Positions 31,998 to 40,581 of a stretch of DNA of 64,000 nucleotides are shown one piece after another. The DNA lies in assembly GCF_041434935.1 (NCBI RefSeq), contig NZ_CP107964.1, positions 2,170,001 through 2,234,000 of the forward strand, written 5' to 3'. A program made the position numbers and the translations under genes. Position 1 is the stretch's first letter; the number at the start of each line of letters is the position of its first letter. The DNA is from Kitasatospora sp. NBC_00374. GTDB lineage: Bacteria > Actinomycetota > Actinomycetes > Streptomycetales > Streptomycetaceae. The notes beneath the pieces are model-generated. The model was not told the origin of the DNA and did no database searches. It was given only the letters and a program-made list of their open reading frames with translations.

Positions 31998-32705
31998 TCA
32001 CACCGCCGCCAGTCCGGTCCGGACGCGGCCCGCCCCGGACGCGTCGGAGATCACCGGGGTCACCGGGGTCACGGGCAGCTCGGCCGCCTCGACCGGGCGC
32101 GCCGCGCCGTGCTCGTCCGGCAGCCAGAGCCTGGCCGTCCGGGTCCGGTTCGCCGCGCCGCGCCCCTGGGCGGCCACCTCGACCTGGCGGCCGCGCAGCT
32201 GCCCGTACCCCTCCCCCAGGCCGAACCAGCGGCCCGAGCGCACGCTCAGCCGCAGCCCGGCGCCGGGCCAGGCGCCCGCCACCAGCAGGGCGCAGCCGCC
32301 GCGGCGCAGGACGGCGGTGAGGCGGGCGGCCAGCTGCGGGGCGACCGGGCCGGTGGGGCGCAGCAGGATCAGGCCGACCGCGCCGGCCAGGGCGGAGACC
32401 ACCTCCGGCCACTGCGGGCCGGGGTCGTCGACCAGCAGCAGGCGGCCCAGGTCGAGGCCGTACCCCGCGGCGGCGGCCAGCCCCAGGTCGGGCAGTCCGA
32501 CCGTGGCCGCCCAGGCGCCGTCCGAGGCCGCGCCGGCGGCCAGGGCCAGCAGCAGGCCGGTGTCGCCCTCCACCGAGACCGCCGCACCGCGCCGCAGCCC
32601 GCCGCCGGGCAGCAGCGGGGCCAGGGCCGGCAGGGCGGGCAGCAGATCTCCGCCGCCCGGGAGGTTTTCGAACCCGGACGGGCTCGGCGAGGTCGAATCG
32701 AACAT
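31998..32705 (-). CDS. mutasome accessory protein ImuA' (RecA/SulA-like)
   Basis: 235 residues from ATG 32705 (a GTG two codons earlier is possible). RecA-like fold cues: LLPGGGLRRGAAVSVEGDTG at the Walker A position with a degenerate loop, LGRLLLVDDPG at the Walker B position, and AVGLILLRPTGPVAPQLAARL. It is encoded immediately before imuB with a one-base gap, the fixed order of the actinobacterial imuA'-imuB-dnaE2 set. It works with RecA-loaded DNA damage sites. Confidence 0.88.
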   Translation of the reverse strand: MFDSTSPSPSGFENLPGGGDLLPALPALAPLLPGGGLRRGAAVSVEGDTGLLLALAAGAASDGAWAATVGLPDLGLAAAAGYGLDLGRLLLVDDPGPQWPEVVSALAGAVGLILLRPTGPVAPQLAARLTAVLRRGGCALLVAGAWPGAGLRLSVRSGRWFGLGEGYGQLRGRQVEVAAQGRGAANRTRTARLWLPDEHGAARPVEAAELPVTPVTPVISDASGAGRVRTGLAAV

Positions 32706-32721
32706 GTGCACGCATTAAGGA

Positions 32722-32737
32722 TCGAACAAATATTCGT
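32722..32737 (-). promoter_or_regulatory. LexA/SOS-box-like site upstream of imuA'
   Basis: Plus strand TCGAAC-AAAT-ATTCGT. The actinobacterial LexA consensus is TCGAAC-N4-GTTCGA; the right half differs at two positions. It is 17 bp before the ATG of imuA', where a repressor would block transcription, as known for this DNA-damage operon. Confidence 0.6.
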
Positions 32738-32784
32738 AGATGTACAAGTCCGGAAATCTGACCGAGCCGCAGATTCACCCCGTC

Positions 32785-32847
32785 CGAACGCACCGCGTGA
32801 CATTCGCCCGTTCGGGGCGAACGCACCGCGTGACATTCGCCCCGAAC
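32785..32847. repeat. 25-bp direct repeat pair with a 12-bp-stem hairpin
   Basis: The 25-bp sequence starting CGAACGCACCGCGTGACA is present at 32785-32809 and 32818-32842. GTTCGGGGCGAA (32810-32821) pairs with TTCGCCCCGAAC (32836-32847) around a 14-nt loop that lies within the second copy. Confidence 0.9.
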
Positions 32848-33059
32848 GGCCGGCCCCGGCCACACCCCCGACCCGACCGCTCCGACCGGCCGCTCCGCCC
32901 GCCGTCGGCCCCCGGTTCCGGCACCGCACGAAGACGCCGCGAGGACGCCGCGAAGACACCCGGGCATTCCCGCCGCACGCCGCCCGGAATCCGACGGCCC
33001 GTCAATTCATCGGCCCGCGAAGCCGTCCGCCGAATTCCCGGCCCCGACCCCCTTCACCC

Positions 33060-33812
33060 TCAGCCGCGCCGCCTCCGGTGTTCCCCGCGGAGCACCAGGG
33101 CGGGCGCCCGGTCGTCGTAGGCTCCGCAGCCGGTGGCCGACCACGGCGACCACTGCTGCGGCACCGCGTAGTACGGCACCAGTAGCCGGGGCGCGCGGCG
33201 CCCGGCGGCGCCGGCCGGGAGCAGCGCGGGCAGCACGTCCGGGCTCTGCCCGGCCAGGATGGCCCGGCGGCAGGCCGGGCAGGCGGGGCGGCGGTCGGCG
33301 GCCGCCTCGCGGGCGCCGAGCCGGCGGCGCTGCCGCTCCCGGTGCGAGCTCTTCGCGGTCGCGGCCGGCGCGGGCGGCACCGGCGGGTGCAACGGGTTGT
33401 AGAAGCAGCGCACGACGGGCGGCCCCGGCCTGCGCCCCGCGTGGACGGCGTGCGCCGCGGCGAGCCGTTCCACCGCCCGCTCGGCGAGGACGACCACCGC
33501 CGTCAGGTCCGGCAGGTCCACGGCCTCGTCGAGGAGCTTGCCCGCCGCCTCGTACGCCTCCAGGGCCCACAGGTAGTCCCGCCGGGCGGCCTCCTCCTCG
33601 GGCGGCAGGCGCAGTTCGGCGGCCCGGAACACATCACCCGCCGCCGCCACCCGCTCGCTCGCGAAACCGGCCAGCCGCTCGCGCAGGACCTCCCACTCCC
33701 GCAGGACGAGCTCCTGCTGCTCTTTCTGATCCTTCGACAGCCGGCCACCGGGCGCCCGCCGTTCGGGCTCGGGGTCGCGCAACAGCCTGACGAACCACCA
33801 GCGGCGGAACAC
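33060..33812 (-). CDS. conserved actinobacterial hypothetical protein with Cys motif
   Basis: 250 residues from GTG 33812 with AGGAGG five bases upstream. Residues about 25-130 are highly charged and helical, probably coiled coil (LSKDQKEQQELVLREWEVLR). Then come CFYNPLHPP, a CPACRRAI motif, and the end RLLVPYYAVPQQWSPWSATG. The order CF.(DN)P.H ... C..C ... VPY ... W is shared by a family of streptomycete proteins of unknown function that I recall. No signal peptide or membrane helix. Confidence 0.72.
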   Translation of the reverse strand: MFRRWWFVRLLRDPEPERRAPGGRLSKDQKEQQELVLREWEVLRERLAGFASERVAAAGDVFRAAELRLPPEEEAARRDYLWALEAYEAAGKLLDEAVDLPDLTAVVVLAERAVERLAAAHAVHAGRRPGPPVVRCFYNPLHPPVPPAPAATAKSSHRERQRRRLGAREAAADRRPACPACRRAILAGQSPDVLPALLPAGAAGRRAPRLLVPYYAVPQQWSPWSATGCGAYDDRAPALVLRGEHRRRRG

Positions 33813-33963
33813 CTGACCTCCTGCTTGGGTGACGTGGAGCGCCCATTGTCCGCGCGCCGCGCGGCCCGCGGAAGGCCGGGCCGCACGGGGGTTGACGCAA
33901 CGGTCCGGTCACGGTCGGCGCCACCGCGCCCGCAGGGGCCGTTCGCTCACACAGGATGGTCCG

Positions 33964-34518
33964 ATGAAGATCTTCGGGGGAACACGCCGGGCCGTCGCGG
34001 CCGCCCTGCTGCTGGTCCTGGCCACCGGCTGCGGCAGCACCGTCACCGACCAGCGGGCCGGCACCCGCACCGGGAACAGCCAGCGCCCGCACCCCACCGA
34101 CAGCCCCGCACCCGTCGCCTTCTGCCCGCCCCCGGAGGCCGGCCCCGCGCCGTCCCCGTGCATCTCCTACAGCGAGGCGCAGCGGTACGCCGACAACCAC
34201 GCGTACCGGCAGGAGATGCCGCTCTCCGAGTCCGCCCGGGCCGACAACCAGCCGCGCGTCCAGGCCCTGGAGGCGGCCCTGAGGAGGCTCGCGGGCGCCC
34301 CGCTGACCGAGGACGGCCTGCGGCGCGCCACCGCCGAGGCCACCGGTGCCCGGCCGGCCGCCGTGCACGTCGAGCTGTGGAGCGACGGCAGCTACGCCCG
34401 GGTCGTGGTGGAGGCGGGCAGCGGCTGTGTGCAGGGCACCGTCCGGAACGGCGAGGTCACCGCCGAGACCACCGGCCCCATCGCCGACGGCGGCTGCGTC
34501 CCGGCCGTCGGCCACTGA
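33964..34518 (+). CDS. lipoprotein of unknown function
   Basis: 184 residues. Signal peptide RRAVAAALLLVLATGC with lipobox LATGC, so the mature protein is lipid-anchored outside the membrane. A Thr/Pro-rich spacer is followed by a small domain with four further cysteines (FCPPPEAGPAPSPCISYSEA, GSGCVQGTV, DGGCVPAVGH), which could form disulfides outside the cell. Middle part SEAQRYADNHAYRQ is helical. No family recognised. Confidence 0.78.
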   Translation: MKIFGGTRRAVAAALLLVLATGCGSTVTDQRAGTRTGNSQRPHPTDSPAPVAFCPPPEAGPAPSPCISYSEAQRYADNHAYRQEMPLSESARADNQPRVQALEAALRRLAGAPLTEDGLRRATAEATGARPAAVHVELWSDGSYARVVVEAGSGCVQGTVRNGEVTAETTGPIADGGCVPAVGH

Positions 34519-34542
34519 CGGCCCCTCCGGCCGAGGCGTCGT

Positions 34543-34548
34543 TAGGCT
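34543..34548 (+). promoter_or_regulatory. -10 box TAGGCT of a leaderless gene (HAD)
   Basis: TAGGCT ends 6 nt before the ATG at 34555, with no ribosome site between, the actinobacterial leaderless arrangement. Confidence 0.6.
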
Positions 34549-34554
34549 ACGGAC

Positions 34555-35214
34555 ATGATTCGTGCGGTGGTGTTCGACGTCGGTGAATGCCTGGTGGACG
34601 AGACCCGCGAGTACGGGACCTGGGCGGACTGGCTCGGGGTGCCGCGGCACACGTTCGTCGCTCAGTTCGGGGCCGTCGTCGCGCAGGGCCGGGACTACCG
34701 GGAGACGTTCCAGGTGTTCCGGCCGGGCTTCGACCTGGACGAGCAGCGGGCGGCCCGGGCGGCGGCCGGGCAGCCGGAGTGGTTCGGTGAGGGCGATCTG
34801 TATCCGGACGTGCGGCCGGCGCTGGCCGGGCTGCGGGCGGCCGGGCTGTGGCTCGGCATCGCGGGGAACCAGACCGTGCGGGCCGGGCGGATCCTGCGCG
34901 GGCTGTTCGAGGACGACGTCGACCTGATCGGCACCTCGGACGACTGGGGGGCGGGCAAGCCGGAGGCGGGGTTCTTCCGACGGGTCGCCGAGGCCACCCC
35001 GTTCGAGGTCGGCGAGACCCTGTACGTCGGCGACCGGCTCGACAACGACATCCGGCCGGCCGCCGCGGCGGGCATGCTCACCGCACTGGTCCGGCGCGGG
35101 CCCTGGGGGTGGATCCAGCAGCACGACCCGGCCGCCGCGGCGGCCACCTTCCGGATCGACTCCCTCGGTGAACTTCCCGTCCGGATAGCCGAGTTCAACG
35201 CTGCAGCGCGCTGA
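34555..35214 (+). CDS. HAD-superfamily hydrolase
   Basis: 219 residues. Motif I is VVFDVGECLVDE, with nucleophile D8; the usual second Asp at +2 is Gly (G10), as in a known actinobacterial subgroup starting FDVGETLVDE. Motif III lysine is in GAGKPEAGFFRR, and motif IV is YVGDRLDNDI. A helical cap follows motif I. Likely a small-molecule phosphatase or dehalogenase-type enzyme. Its 3' end overlaps the convergent XRE gene by 20 bp. Confidence 0.85.
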   Translation: MIRAVVFDVGECLVDETREYGTWADWLGVPRHTFVAQFGAVVAQGRDYRETFQVFRPGFDLDEQRAARAAAGQPEWFGEGDLYPDVRPALAGLRAAGLWLGIAGNQTVRAGRILRGLFEDDVDLIGTSDDWGAGKPEAGFFRRVAEATPFEVGETLYVGDRLDNDIRPAAAAGMLTALVRRGPWGWIQQHDPAAAAATFRIDSLGELPVRIAEFNAAAR

Positions 35215-36484
35215 GCGTCGCCGACCAGCTGTACAGCCGGTCGTCGACCTGCCGGACGGCCGGCGAGTCCTGCCAGGGCACCAACGCCCGGCGGGCCTCG
35301 CGGACCCGTTCCATGCCGGTGGCGTACCAGGTCACGGCGAGCTGGTCGAGGGCCTGGTCCAGCAACTCGCAGGCCTCCTGGGGGTGCCGGGCCGCGGCCT
35401 CGACGGCGGCCAGGTCGCCGAGCACGACGACGCGCTGCTTGCCGTCGGTGCCGGGGAGCCGGTCGAGGACGTGCCGCAGGGTGTCGCGGGCCTGCGGCAG
35501 GTGGCCGGCCTTCAGCTCGGTGTTCCCCTTGAACGCCGCCAGCCGGACCGGCGAGAACCAGTCCAGCCAGTCCGGGCTGGTGTGGCCGGTGCCGGCGGCC
35601 AGGGTGACCTCGGCCCGGTTCAGCAGGGCGAGCGCGCCGCGCTGGTCGCCGCACCGGGTCAGGCACTCGGCCTCGACCGCGTCGAGCCAGGCGAGCAGCC
35701 CGGCGGAGGCCGGCCCGCGGCGGGCGTACGTCCGCGCGGCCTGCATCCGTTCGACCGCCTCCTCGCGGCGGTCGGTCCAGCCGGGCAGGAAGGCGGTGTG
35801 CGCGAGGATCGCGGCGCCGAGGAGCGCGTCGTCGGCCTCGCCGGCCGCCTGCAGCGCGCGGACGTAGGTGCCGTCGGCCTGGTCGGGCTGGCGCAGGTCG
35901 AAGAACTGGATCCGGCCGGCCAGCAGCAGGCTCTCGGCCAGGGCCGCCGCGAGGACCCGCCGGGCGACGCCGGTGGTCTCGCCGAGCAGCGCCGTCCCGA
36001 GGTTGGCGTGTTCGGCGACGGCCTGGTGCAGGGTGGCGGGCGCGACGCTCCAGTACAGCCGGCGGTGGGCCGCGGTCACGGTCGCGTACGTGGCGCCGAC
36101 GGTGTCCGGCTGGACCGGTCCCGACCGGGCGGGGCGCGGGAGGGCGGGGCGGGGCAGGGCGGGACGGACGGCGGCGGCCGGTCCGGGGACCTGCGGGCCG
36201 GGGCCGGCGCCGGCCCGGGCGGCGTCCTGCCACGGGGCCCTGAAGCCGAGCCGTTCGACGGGCAGGTGCAGGACGTGGGTGAGCAGCCGCTGGTAGTCGT
36301 CGCGGGGCCAGGGCGGGGTGTCGGACTCCCAGCGGCCGATCTGGCGGGTGCTGACGGTGATCCGGCCGAGGCCGAGCTGCTGGGCGGCAGCGGCGAGCGC
36401 TTCGACGAAGGCGCGCTGCGAGCTGAGTCCGGCGGCCTGGCGGGCCGACTTCAGCGCGGTGTTGCCGCTGGAGCGAGGAGGCAT
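35195..36484 (-). CDS. XRE-type regulator with TPR-like C-terminal region
   Basis: 429 residues from ATG 36484 with GGAGGG upstream. Residues about 8-75 are a diverged helix-turn-helix (LKSARQAAGLSSQRAFVEAL, VSTRQIGRWESDTPPWPR). After a Pro/Arg linker (residues about 95-125), the remainder is alpha-helical with TPR spacing (LLAGRIQFFDLRQPDQAD, TYVRALQAAGEADDALLGAA, FKGNTELKAGHLPQARDTL). This layout is common in streptomycete regulators of the tetratricopeptide XRE type. Target unknown. Confidence 0.83.
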   Translation of the reverse strand: MPPRSSGNTALKSARQAAGLSSQRAFVEALAAAAQQLGLGRITVSTRQIGRWESDTPPWPRDDYQRLLTHVLHLPVERLGFRAPWQDAARAGAGPGPQVPGPAAAVRPALPRPALPRPARSGPVQPDTVGATYATVTAAHRRLYWSVAPATLHQAVAEHANLGTALLGETTGVARRVLAAALAESLLLAGRIQFFDLRQPDQADGTYVRALQAAGEADDALLGAAILAHTAFLPGWTDRREEAVERMQAARTYARRGPASAGLLAWLDAVEAECLTRCGDQRGALALLNRAEVTLAAGTGHTSPDWLDWFSPVRLAAFKGNTELKAGHLPQARDTLRHVLDRLPGTDGKQRVVVLGDLAAVEAAARHPQEACELLDQALDQLAVTWYATGMERVREARRALVPWQDSPAVRQVDDRLYSWSATLSALQR

Positions 36485-36695
36485 GAGACCCTCCGGGTTG
36501 GTCGACAGTCCGTCAACGGTAGCCGCGTACAGGACGGTTGGGCGACACCTTCGACCGAGGGCCCGGCGGGAAGTCCTGGAAGAGTCCGCAATGAGTCCTG
36601 GGCAGGGCATTCAAACGGCGGCGGCGGCCGACGACGATGGACCGGGACACCCCTTCGTCGAAGGATCGACCACGCGCAGAGCACAGGGGACGGCC

Positions 36696-37067
36696 ATGTC
36701 CGACGCCGCACCGCGGGCCGCCCGCCCGCCCACCGCCGACCAGTTGACCGACGGACAGCGCAGAGGCAGGGCCTGTTGGCGCTGCGGCAGTACGGCCGCG
36801 CCCCTCCACCCCGACGGGCACGCCTACCTGGAGACCCCGGCGGGCGCCCCGCTCGGCTTCGCGATCGTCGCCTGCACGCCCCACCTGCGCGCACCCGCGG
36901 CCGGGCGCTGCGAGCCGGAGCTGCGGCACGGCTACTGCGTCACGTGCGGCCTGTACGGGGTCGGCACGTTCTCACACGTGATCAGCGAGTACGCGGACGC
37001 CATCCGGGACCACACCCGGTGCCGCGGCCCGGTGCCGCCCGGCGGAGCCGCCCGGACGGCCGGCTGA
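36696..37067 (+). CDS. small protein with two CxxC motifs
   Basis: 123 residues from ATG 36696 behind GGGGA. CWRCG (residue about 29) and CVTCG (residue about 83) are knuckles that could bind one zinc; additional cysteines are at IVACTPH, RCEPE and RCRGP. The middle YLETPAGAPLGFAIVACTPH is beta-rich. No helix-turn-helix or enzyme motif. Likely a zinc-ribbon type protein of unknown role; 53 bp before the DinB gene, same direction. Confidence 0.65.
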   Translation: MSDAAPRAARPPTADQLTDGQRRGRACWRCGSTAAPLHPDGHAYLETPAGAPLGFAIVACTPHLRAPAAGRCEPELRHGYCVTCGLYGVGTFSHVISEYADAIRDHTRCRGPVPPGGAARTAG

Positions 37068-37120
37068 CCCACCGGGCGCGCATCCGGGGCGCTGTCGGCG
37101 GCGGATGGCAGGCTGGCCCG

Positions 37121-37669
37121 ATGAGCGAGACTCCCCCGCAGCACTACGCCCAGGGCTGGGCCGACGCCGAGGACCGCCGGACGCCGCCGCTGGTGGGCGA
37201 CGAACGCGAGATCCTGACGTCGTTCCTGGACTTCCACCGTCGGACCTTCGCGCTCAAGTGCGCGGGCCTGCAGGCCGAACGGCTGTCGGAGCGCGGTCTG
37301 CCGCCGTCGGCGCTGAGCCTGCACGGGCTGCTGCGGCACCTGACCGGGGTGGAGCGGTGGTGGTTCCGGCAGCAGTTCGCGGGTGAGGACGTGCCGATGC
37401 TCTACTACTCCGACGAGGACCCGGACCAGGACTTCGAGCGTCTGGACGGCGATCCGGACGAGGCCTTCGCGCTGTGGCGGGCGGAGTGCGGGCGCTCCCG
37501 CGAGATCGTCGCGGCCGCGGCGTCACTGGACGAGACCGGGGTGCACCGGGCGACCGGCGGCCCGGTGTCACTGCGCCGGATCATGGTGCACATGATCGCC
37601 GAGTACGCGCGGCACAACGGCCACGCCGACCTGCTGCGGGAGCGGATCGACGGCGCGACGGGCTACTGA
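37121..37669 (+). CDS. DinB-family (DUF664) protein
   Basis: 182 residues. The four-helix DinB fold with metal-binding histidines is indicated by SLHGLLRHLTGVERWW, VSLRRIMVHMIAEYARHNGH and the typical start DEREILTSFLDFHR. Members are metal-dependent, often thiol-linked enzymes. CAGGCT lies 6 nt before the ATG, so translation is probably leaderless. Confidence 0.9.
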   Translation: MSETPPQHYAQGWADAEDRRTPPLVGDEREILTSFLDFHRRTFALKCAGLQAERLSERGLPPSALSLHGLLRHLTGVERWWFRQQFAGEDVPMLYYSDEDPDQDFERLDGDPDEAFALWRAECGRSREIVAAAASLDETGVHRATGGPVSLRRIMVHMIAEYARHNGHADLLRERIDGATGY

Positions 37670-37680
37670 ACGGGGCCGCT

Positions 37681-37732
37681 GAGCCCGGCTGCCGAGCCCG
37701 GCTACTGAGCCCGGCTGCCGGGCCCGGCTACT
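37681..37732. repeat. 13-bp tandem repeat, four copies
   Basis: GAGCCCGGCTGCC and GAGCCCGGCTACT alternate twice between the DinB and TetR stop codons; the last copy runs into the tetR stop. Confidence 0.9.
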
Positions 37733-38468
37733 GGGCGGCGAGCCGCTGCCGGGCCGGCTCACCGGACGCGGCGGCCGGGCCCGGCGCGTCGAGGAAGCCG
37801 CAGTCCGCGTAGCTGCGCGCGAGCCGGGCGAAGCCGGCGGCCAGGATGTCGCGCACCACGGCCTCGATCTCGGCGAGCGGGGCGCCGGCCGCCAGGCGGG
37901 CCCGCATCGCCTCGAACGCGGCGGCCCCGGCCGCGTCGGCGAACCCGGTGAACAGTGCGAGCTCGGCGCGGACCACGGGCTCGGCGCCGACCGGGCCGGC
38001 CCGGTCGAGCAGCAGGGCCAGCAGCATGCTCCGGCGCTCGTCGACCACCGCGGTGTGGAAGCGGTGCAGGGCGGGGCTGGCGAGCAGGATCCGGGCGAAG
38101 GTCCGGGAGGCGTCCTCCGCCTCGGGGGCGAGCACCAGGCGCGCGTTGCCGGCGTAGTAGCCGTGCAGCCCCTCGATCAGCTCCTCCCCCGTCCGGGCGT
38201 TGACGACGGCCCCCGGGAGGGCGTCGGCGAACTCCTTGCGCCGGCTGAAGAAGATCTCCTCCTTCGACGCGTAGTGCGTGAAGACGGTGGCCGGGGCGAC
38301 CTCGGCCTCGGCGGCGATCTGCGCCAGGGTGACGCCGTCGAACCCCCGCTCGGCGAACAGCCGGAACGCGGCGTCGGCGATCGACCGGCGGGTCCGCTCG
38401 CGTTTGCGCCCCTTGAGCCCGGGGCGGGCCACGGGCACGGCGGGGTCGGCGGCGGGGGTCGTGGTCAT
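37728..38468 (-). CDS. TetR-family regulator of the divergent MFS exporter
   Basis: 246 residues from ATG 38468. Helix-turn-helix: RRSIADAAFRLFAERGFDGV, TLAQIAAEAEVAPATVFTHY. TATTCT lies 6 nt upstream of the start (38475-38480 as AGAATA on the plus strand), suggesting a leaderless mRNA. It is divergent from a 14-helix drug exporter, the standard TetR/exporter pair, with an AT-rich 88-bp control region between them. Confidence 0.9.
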   Translation of the reverse strand: MTTTPAADPAVPVARPGLKGRKRERTRRSIADAAFRLFAERGFDGVTLAQIAAEAEVAPATVFTHYASKEEIFFSRRKEFADALPGAVVNARTGEELIEGLHGYYAGNARLVLAPEAEDASRTFARILLASPALHRFHTAVVDERRSMLLALLLDRAGPVGAEPVVRAELALFTGFADAAGAAAFEAMRARLAAGAPLAEIEAVVRDILAAGFARLARSYADCGFLDAPGPAAASGEPARQRLAAQ

Positions 38469-38493
38469 GCCCTCAGAATAGTGCACGGCGGCA

Positions 38494-38525
38494 AAAAACT
38501 AGAGATGCTACATTTTTATAGACTC
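38494..38525. promoter_or_regulatory. AT-rich promoter/operator region between tetR and MFS gene
   Basis: A distinctly AT-rich stretch (AAAAAACTAGAGATGCTACA then TTTTTATAGACTCT) in otherwise GC-rich DNA. AGAG and CTCT flank it as part of an imperfect dyad, and TATAGA or TAGACT could be a -10 box for the exporter. Confidence 0.45.
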
Positions 38526-38556
38526 TCCAGAAAACACTCACCCGAAGGAGCCCGCC

Positions 38557-40053
38557 GTGGGCACCAGCCCGTCCACCGTCCGGCCCTCGGCAGGCACCGG
38601 CCGCCCGGCCGCTCCGCCCGGCGGCCGCCCGCCGTCCACCACCGCCGTCCTGGTGATCGCCTGCGCCGCGCAGTTCATGGTGGTGCTGGACGTCTCGATC
38701 GTGAACGTGGCCCTGCCCGCGATGCGCGCCGACCTGCACCTCACCCCGGCCGGCCAGCAGTGGATCGTCAACGCCTACACCCTCGGCTTCGCCGGGCTGC
38801 TGCTGCTCGGCGGCCGGATCGCCGACCTGGTCGGCCCCCGGCGGGCGTTCCTGACCGGTCTCGGCGTGTTCACCCTGGCCTCCCTGGTCGGCGGCCTGGC
38901 CGACGGCGCCGGCCCGCTGATCGCGGCCCGCGCGGCACAGGGCGTCGGCGGTGCGGTGCTGGCCCCGGCCACCCTCACCCTGATCATGACCACCTTCACC
39001 GAGCCCCGGGCCCGGACCCGCGCGATGGGCGCCTGGAGCGCGGTGATGGCGGCCGGCGGCGCGGCCGGCGCGGTGGTGGGCGGGCTGCTGACCGAGTACG
39101 CGGGCTGGCGCTGGGTGCTGTTCGTCAACGTCCCGGTGGGCGTCGCACTGTTCCTGGCCGCGCTGGCGTACGTGCCCCGGGGCGCGGTCGGCCGGGGCGG
39201 GCTGCGGCGGATGGACCTGCCGGGTGCGGTCACCGTCACCGCCGGGCTGACCGCCCTGGTCTACGGGATCATCTCCACCGAGTCGCACGGCTGGGGCTCG
39301 CCCGCCGTCTGGGGTCCGCTGGCGGCCGCGGGCCTGCTGCTGGCCGCGTTCACGCTGATCGAGTCGAAGGTCGCGCACCCGCTGGTGCCGCTGCGGATCC
39401 TGCGCCGCCGCACCCTGGTGACGGCCAACATCGTCACCATGCTGGCCGGCGCGGCGATGTTCGCCATGTGGTTCGTGCTGTCGCTCTACTTCCAGCAGGT
39501 GCTGGGCTACAGCGCCGTCCGGGCGGGCCTGGCCTTCGTCGCCGGGTCGGTGGCGATCATCGCGGGCTCGCAGATCGCCACCCGGACCATCACCCGGACC
39601 GGCCCCCGGCCACTGCTGGTGGCCGGCACCCTGACCAGCACCGTCGGGTTCCTGTGGCTGTCCCGCTTCGCCGCCGACGGCAGCTACCCGGTTGACGTGC
39701 TCGGCCCGTTCGTGCTCTGCACGCTGGGCATGGGCCTGTCGATGATGCCCGCCACGGTGGCCGCGACCAGCGGCGTCCCGCGCGAGGAGGCCGGGCTGGC
39801 CTCCGGGCTGACCAACACCTTCCGCCAGGTCGGCGGCGCGGTCGGGCTGGCCGTCCTGGCCACCGTCGCCTCGCACACCACCGCCACCCGGCTCGCGGAG
39901 GGCGGGGTGAGCGCCGCACAGGCGCTGACCGACGGCTTCGGGCGTGCCCTGCTGGTCGGCGCCGTCTTCACCACCTGCGCGCTGGCCGGTGCTCTCACAC
40001 TCCCCACCCGACGGGCCCTCGCCCGCTCCGGGGACGCCGCCGCCGGCGCCTGA
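38557..40053 (+). CDS. MFS drug-resistance transporter, DHA2 (14-helix) type
   Basis: 498 residues from GTG 38557 with GAAGGAG upstream. Helix 1 ends with the DHA2 motif VVLDVSIVNVALPAM; motif A is LLLGGRIADLVGPRR; motif C region is GGAAGAVVGGLLTEYAGWRW. Fourteen hydrophobic segments are countable. Proton-driven export of drugs or metabolites, controlled by the divergent TetR protein. Confidence 0.93.
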   Translation: MGTSPSTVRPSAGTGRPAAPPGGRPPSTTAVLVIACAAQFMVVLDVSIVNVALPAMRADLHLTPAGQQWIVNAYTLGFAGLLLLGGRIADLVGPRRAFLTGLGVFTLASLVGGLADGAGPLIAARAAQGVGGAVLAPATLTLIMTTFTEPRARTRAMGAWSAVMAAGGAAGAVVGGLLTEYAGWRWVLFVNVPVGVALFLAALAYVPRGAVGRGGLRRMDLPGAVTVTAGLTALVYGIISTESHGWGSPAVWGPLAAAGLLLAAFTLIESKVAHPLVPLRILRRRTLVTANIVTMLAGAAMFAMWFVLSLYFQQVLGYSAVRAGLAFVAGSVAIIAGSQIATRTITRTGPRPLLVAGTLTSTVGFLWLSRFAADGSYPVDVLGPFVLCTLGMGLSMMPATVAATSGVPREEAGLASGLTNTFRQVGGAVGLAVLATVASHTTATRLAEGGVSAAQALTDGFGRALLVGAVFTTCALAGALTLPTRRALARSGDAAAGA

Positions 40054-40215
40054 CCGCGGCTCCGGCAGCCCGGCACCGCGGCAGCCCGGCAGCCGGCACC
40101 GCGGCCAGGCGGGCGGCCGCCCGTTCAGCGGCGCCCGGCTGGCCGGGGCGGCGCGCGGTGCCCGAAGGTCGACATGGGCCGCATCCCGCGGCGCAGGCAC
40201 AGACGGGAGAGCCGG

Positions 40216-40536
40216 ATGCCGAAGTACCTGATCCGGGCGAGCTACACCGCCGAGGGAGCCAAGGGGCTGCTCGCCGAGGGCGGCACCGGCCGCCGGGCCG
40301 CCGTGGAGAACGTGCTCCGGCCGCTCGGCGGCACGCTGGAGTCGATGTACTTCGCCTTCGGCGACGAGGACCTGTACTGCATCCTCGACCTCCCCGACCA
40401 GGTGTCCATGGCCGCCGTCTCCCTGACGGTCCGGGCCAGCGGGGCGCTCCAGTCCAGCGCGATCCCGCTGCTCAGCCCCGAGGACGTCGACACGGCGGCC
40501 CGCCGGCAGGTGGACTTCCGCAGCCCCGGCGCGTGA
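40216..40536 (+). CDS. GYD-domain protein
   Basis: 106 residues from ATG 40216 with GGAGAG five bases upstream. The start MPKYLIRASYTAEGAKGLL and the middle YFAFGDEDLYCILDLPDQ match the GYD family; here the name-giving GYD is GDED-like. A small ferredoxin-like alpha/beta fold of unknown function. Single gene between the exporter and the fatty-acid ligase. Confidence 0.88.
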   Translation: MPKYLIRASYTAEGAKGLLAEGGTGRRAAVENVLRPLGGTLESMYFAFGDEDLYCILDLPDQVSMAAVSLTVRASGALQSSAIPLLSPEDVDTAARRQVDFRSPGA

Positions 40537-40581
40537 TCGCGCCGCCGCGCCCCAGCGCGCTCTCTTGACGAACCGTCACCG

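Larger units (their letters stand above)
32712..33059. other. 348-bp gap upstream of imuA' with SOS-like box and repeats
   Basis: No gene supported. It holds the promoter and LexA-like box of the mutasome operon (32722-32737), a pair of 25-bp direct repeats (32785-32842) with a 12-bp-stem hairpin, and then GC-rich sequence up to the stop of the 33060-33812 gene. Confidence 0.6.
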
